The position numbers and the translations under genes are program-made. 6,379 bases of DNA. It comes from Clostridiales bacterium. GTDB lineage: Bacteria; Bacillota; Clostridia; Christensenellales; Aristaeellaceae. Below the pieces are notes generated by a model that saw only the letters and a program-made list of their open reading frames with translations, was not told where the DNA came from and ran no database searches. The DNA is taken from NCBI GenBank assembly GCA_019409045.1, contig DXVG01000107.1:1-6379 (forward strand). The letters are read 5' to 3'. Below, piece after piece: positions 5,767 to 6,379 of this stretch. Each line of letters starts with the position of its first letter. Positions within the stretch are counted from its first letter, which is position 1.

Positions 5767-6379
5767 CTAGCGCATGTCGCGCAGATCGACGATGCGCTTG
5801 GCCTTGCCGCCCGCGAACCGCTCGATGGTCTTGGGCCCGACGAGCTTGACCTTGGCGTCGATGCCCAGCACCACGCGCAGCTTGGCGCGGATGGAGTTGG
5901 TCAGCTCCTCCAGCGCGGCGAAGCTGTCAAGCAGCGAGCCGTCCACCAGCTCCACCTGCACCTCGAGCGTGTCGTGGTAGCCCTCGCGGCGGATGTAGAG
6001 CATGTAGTGCGGGCTGATCTGCGGGATCTGCATGATGACCGACTCGATCTGGCTGGGGAACACGTTCACGCCGCGGATCTTGAGCATGTCGTCCGAGCGG
6101 CCCATGACCTTCTCCATGCGCGCGTGGGTGCGGCCGCACCTGCACGGCTCGGTGGTGATCCATGTGAGGTCGCGCGTGCGATAGCGCAGAAGCGGCATGG
6201 CCTCCTTGGTCAGCGTCGTGACGATCAGCTCACCCGCCTCGCCCTCGGCTTTGGGCTCGAGCGTGTCGGGGTCGACGATCTCGGGCAGGAAGTGGTCCTC
6301 GGCAAAGTGCAGCCCGCAGCGGTGCTCGCACTCGCCGCTCACGCCCGGGCCGATCAGTTCGGACATGCCGTAGTTGTCG
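5767..6379 (-). CDS. paaK: Phenylacetate-CoA ligase family protein, C-terminal part (5' end outside window)
   Basis: Adenylate-forming enzyme that activates an aryl acid with ATP and CoA, giving aryl-acetyl-CoA, AMP and pyrophosphate. Only the last 203 complete codons are visible, roughly half of a usual 430-residue PaaK; the frame is open to the window edge, so the Met at 6366 is internal. The visible part begins DNYGMSE, the conserved adenylation motif, followed by GPGVSGEC typical of PaaK. Then come RYRTRD (visible 65-70, the Asp that contacts the ribose), CRCGRT (79-84), the hinge GRSDDMLKIRG (93-103) leading into the C-terminal lid domain, and FAGGKAKR near the end, whose Lys192 fits the lid lysine used in adenylate formation. 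No disruption is seen. Being first of the visible genes in an operon with iorAB and an ACT protein, its substrate is probably an aryl-acetate (phenyl-, 4-hydroxyphenyl- or indole-acetate); which one cannot be read from this fragment. Confidence 0.93.
   Translation of the reverse strand, partial: DNYGMSELIGPGVSGECEHRCGLHFAEDHFLPEIVDPDTLEPKAEGEAGELIVTTLTKEAMPLLRYRTRDLTWITTEPCRCGRTHARMEKVMGRSDDMLKIRGVNVFPSQIESVIMQIPQISPHYMLYIRREGYHDTLEVQVELVDGSLLDSFAALEELTNSIRAKLRVVLGIDAKVKLVGPKTIERFAGGKAKRIVDLRDMR

Noticed and set aside
4157..5770. 537-codon open frame on the plus strand opposite iorA
   Set aside because: The translation is rich in His, Arg, Ala and Gly with no recognisable domain, as expected for the antisense of a GC-rich gene; iorA on the other strand is unambiguous.
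6364..6366. Met at 6366 as the true start of the ligase gene
   Set aside because: The frame continues upstream to the window edge as DNYG, which together with MSE forms the conserved adenylation motif in the middle of PaaK proteins, so this Met is internal.

Overview
All recognisable genes in this window lie on the minus strand, so transcription runs from high to low coordinates. The DNA is G+C-rich (by eye well above 60 %), with strong AAGGAGG-type ribosome binding sites and a consensus TATAAT promoter. Together with oxygen-sensitive ferredoxin-linked chemistry (IorAB), a PurA of the form I associate with clostridia and a eukaryote-like PurB, this suggests an anaerobic Bacillota of the class Clostridia, perhaps a gut commensal. 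That placement is inference; there is no rRNA or marker gene here to settle it.

Region 1 (6379 down to 2982) is a tight operon for aryl-acid / aryl-2-oxo-acid metabolism: a phenylacetate-CoA ligase family gene (paaK, its 5' part outside the window), then iorA and iorB (the two subunits of indolepyruvate:ferredoxin oxidoreductase), then a small protein with two ACT domains. iorA and iorB overlap by 4 bases, and the ACT gene starts 3 bases after iorB with its ribosome binding site inside iorB. Chemically, PaaK links arylacetate to arylacetyl-CoA and IorAB links arylacetyl-CoA to arylpyruvate. The set could therefore run as fermentation (aromatic amino acid breakdown) or in reverse as salvage of arylacetates into aromatic amino acids. 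The ACT protein is a plausible amino-acid sensor.

Region 2 (about 2981 to 2795) is the intergenic control region. It holds a GC-rich hairpin that may end the ior operon, an extended -10 promoter (TGGTATAAT), a pair of inverted PurBox-like sites in the leader, and the purA ribosome binding site.

Region 3 (2794 down to 1) is a purA-purB operon. It encodes both enzymes that convert IMP to AMP via adenylosuccinate and is closed by a near-perfect terminator hairpin at 1-40. PurA and PurB both carry deviations from textbook signature motifs, but their catalytic residues appear present.

I see no mobile element, CRISPR array, tRNA or rRNA. The window looks like ordinary chromosomal metabolic sequence. 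The points most worth a second look are the paaK-iorAB-ACT unit with its uncharacterised ACT partner, and the putative PurR-type operator placed downstream of the purA promoter.
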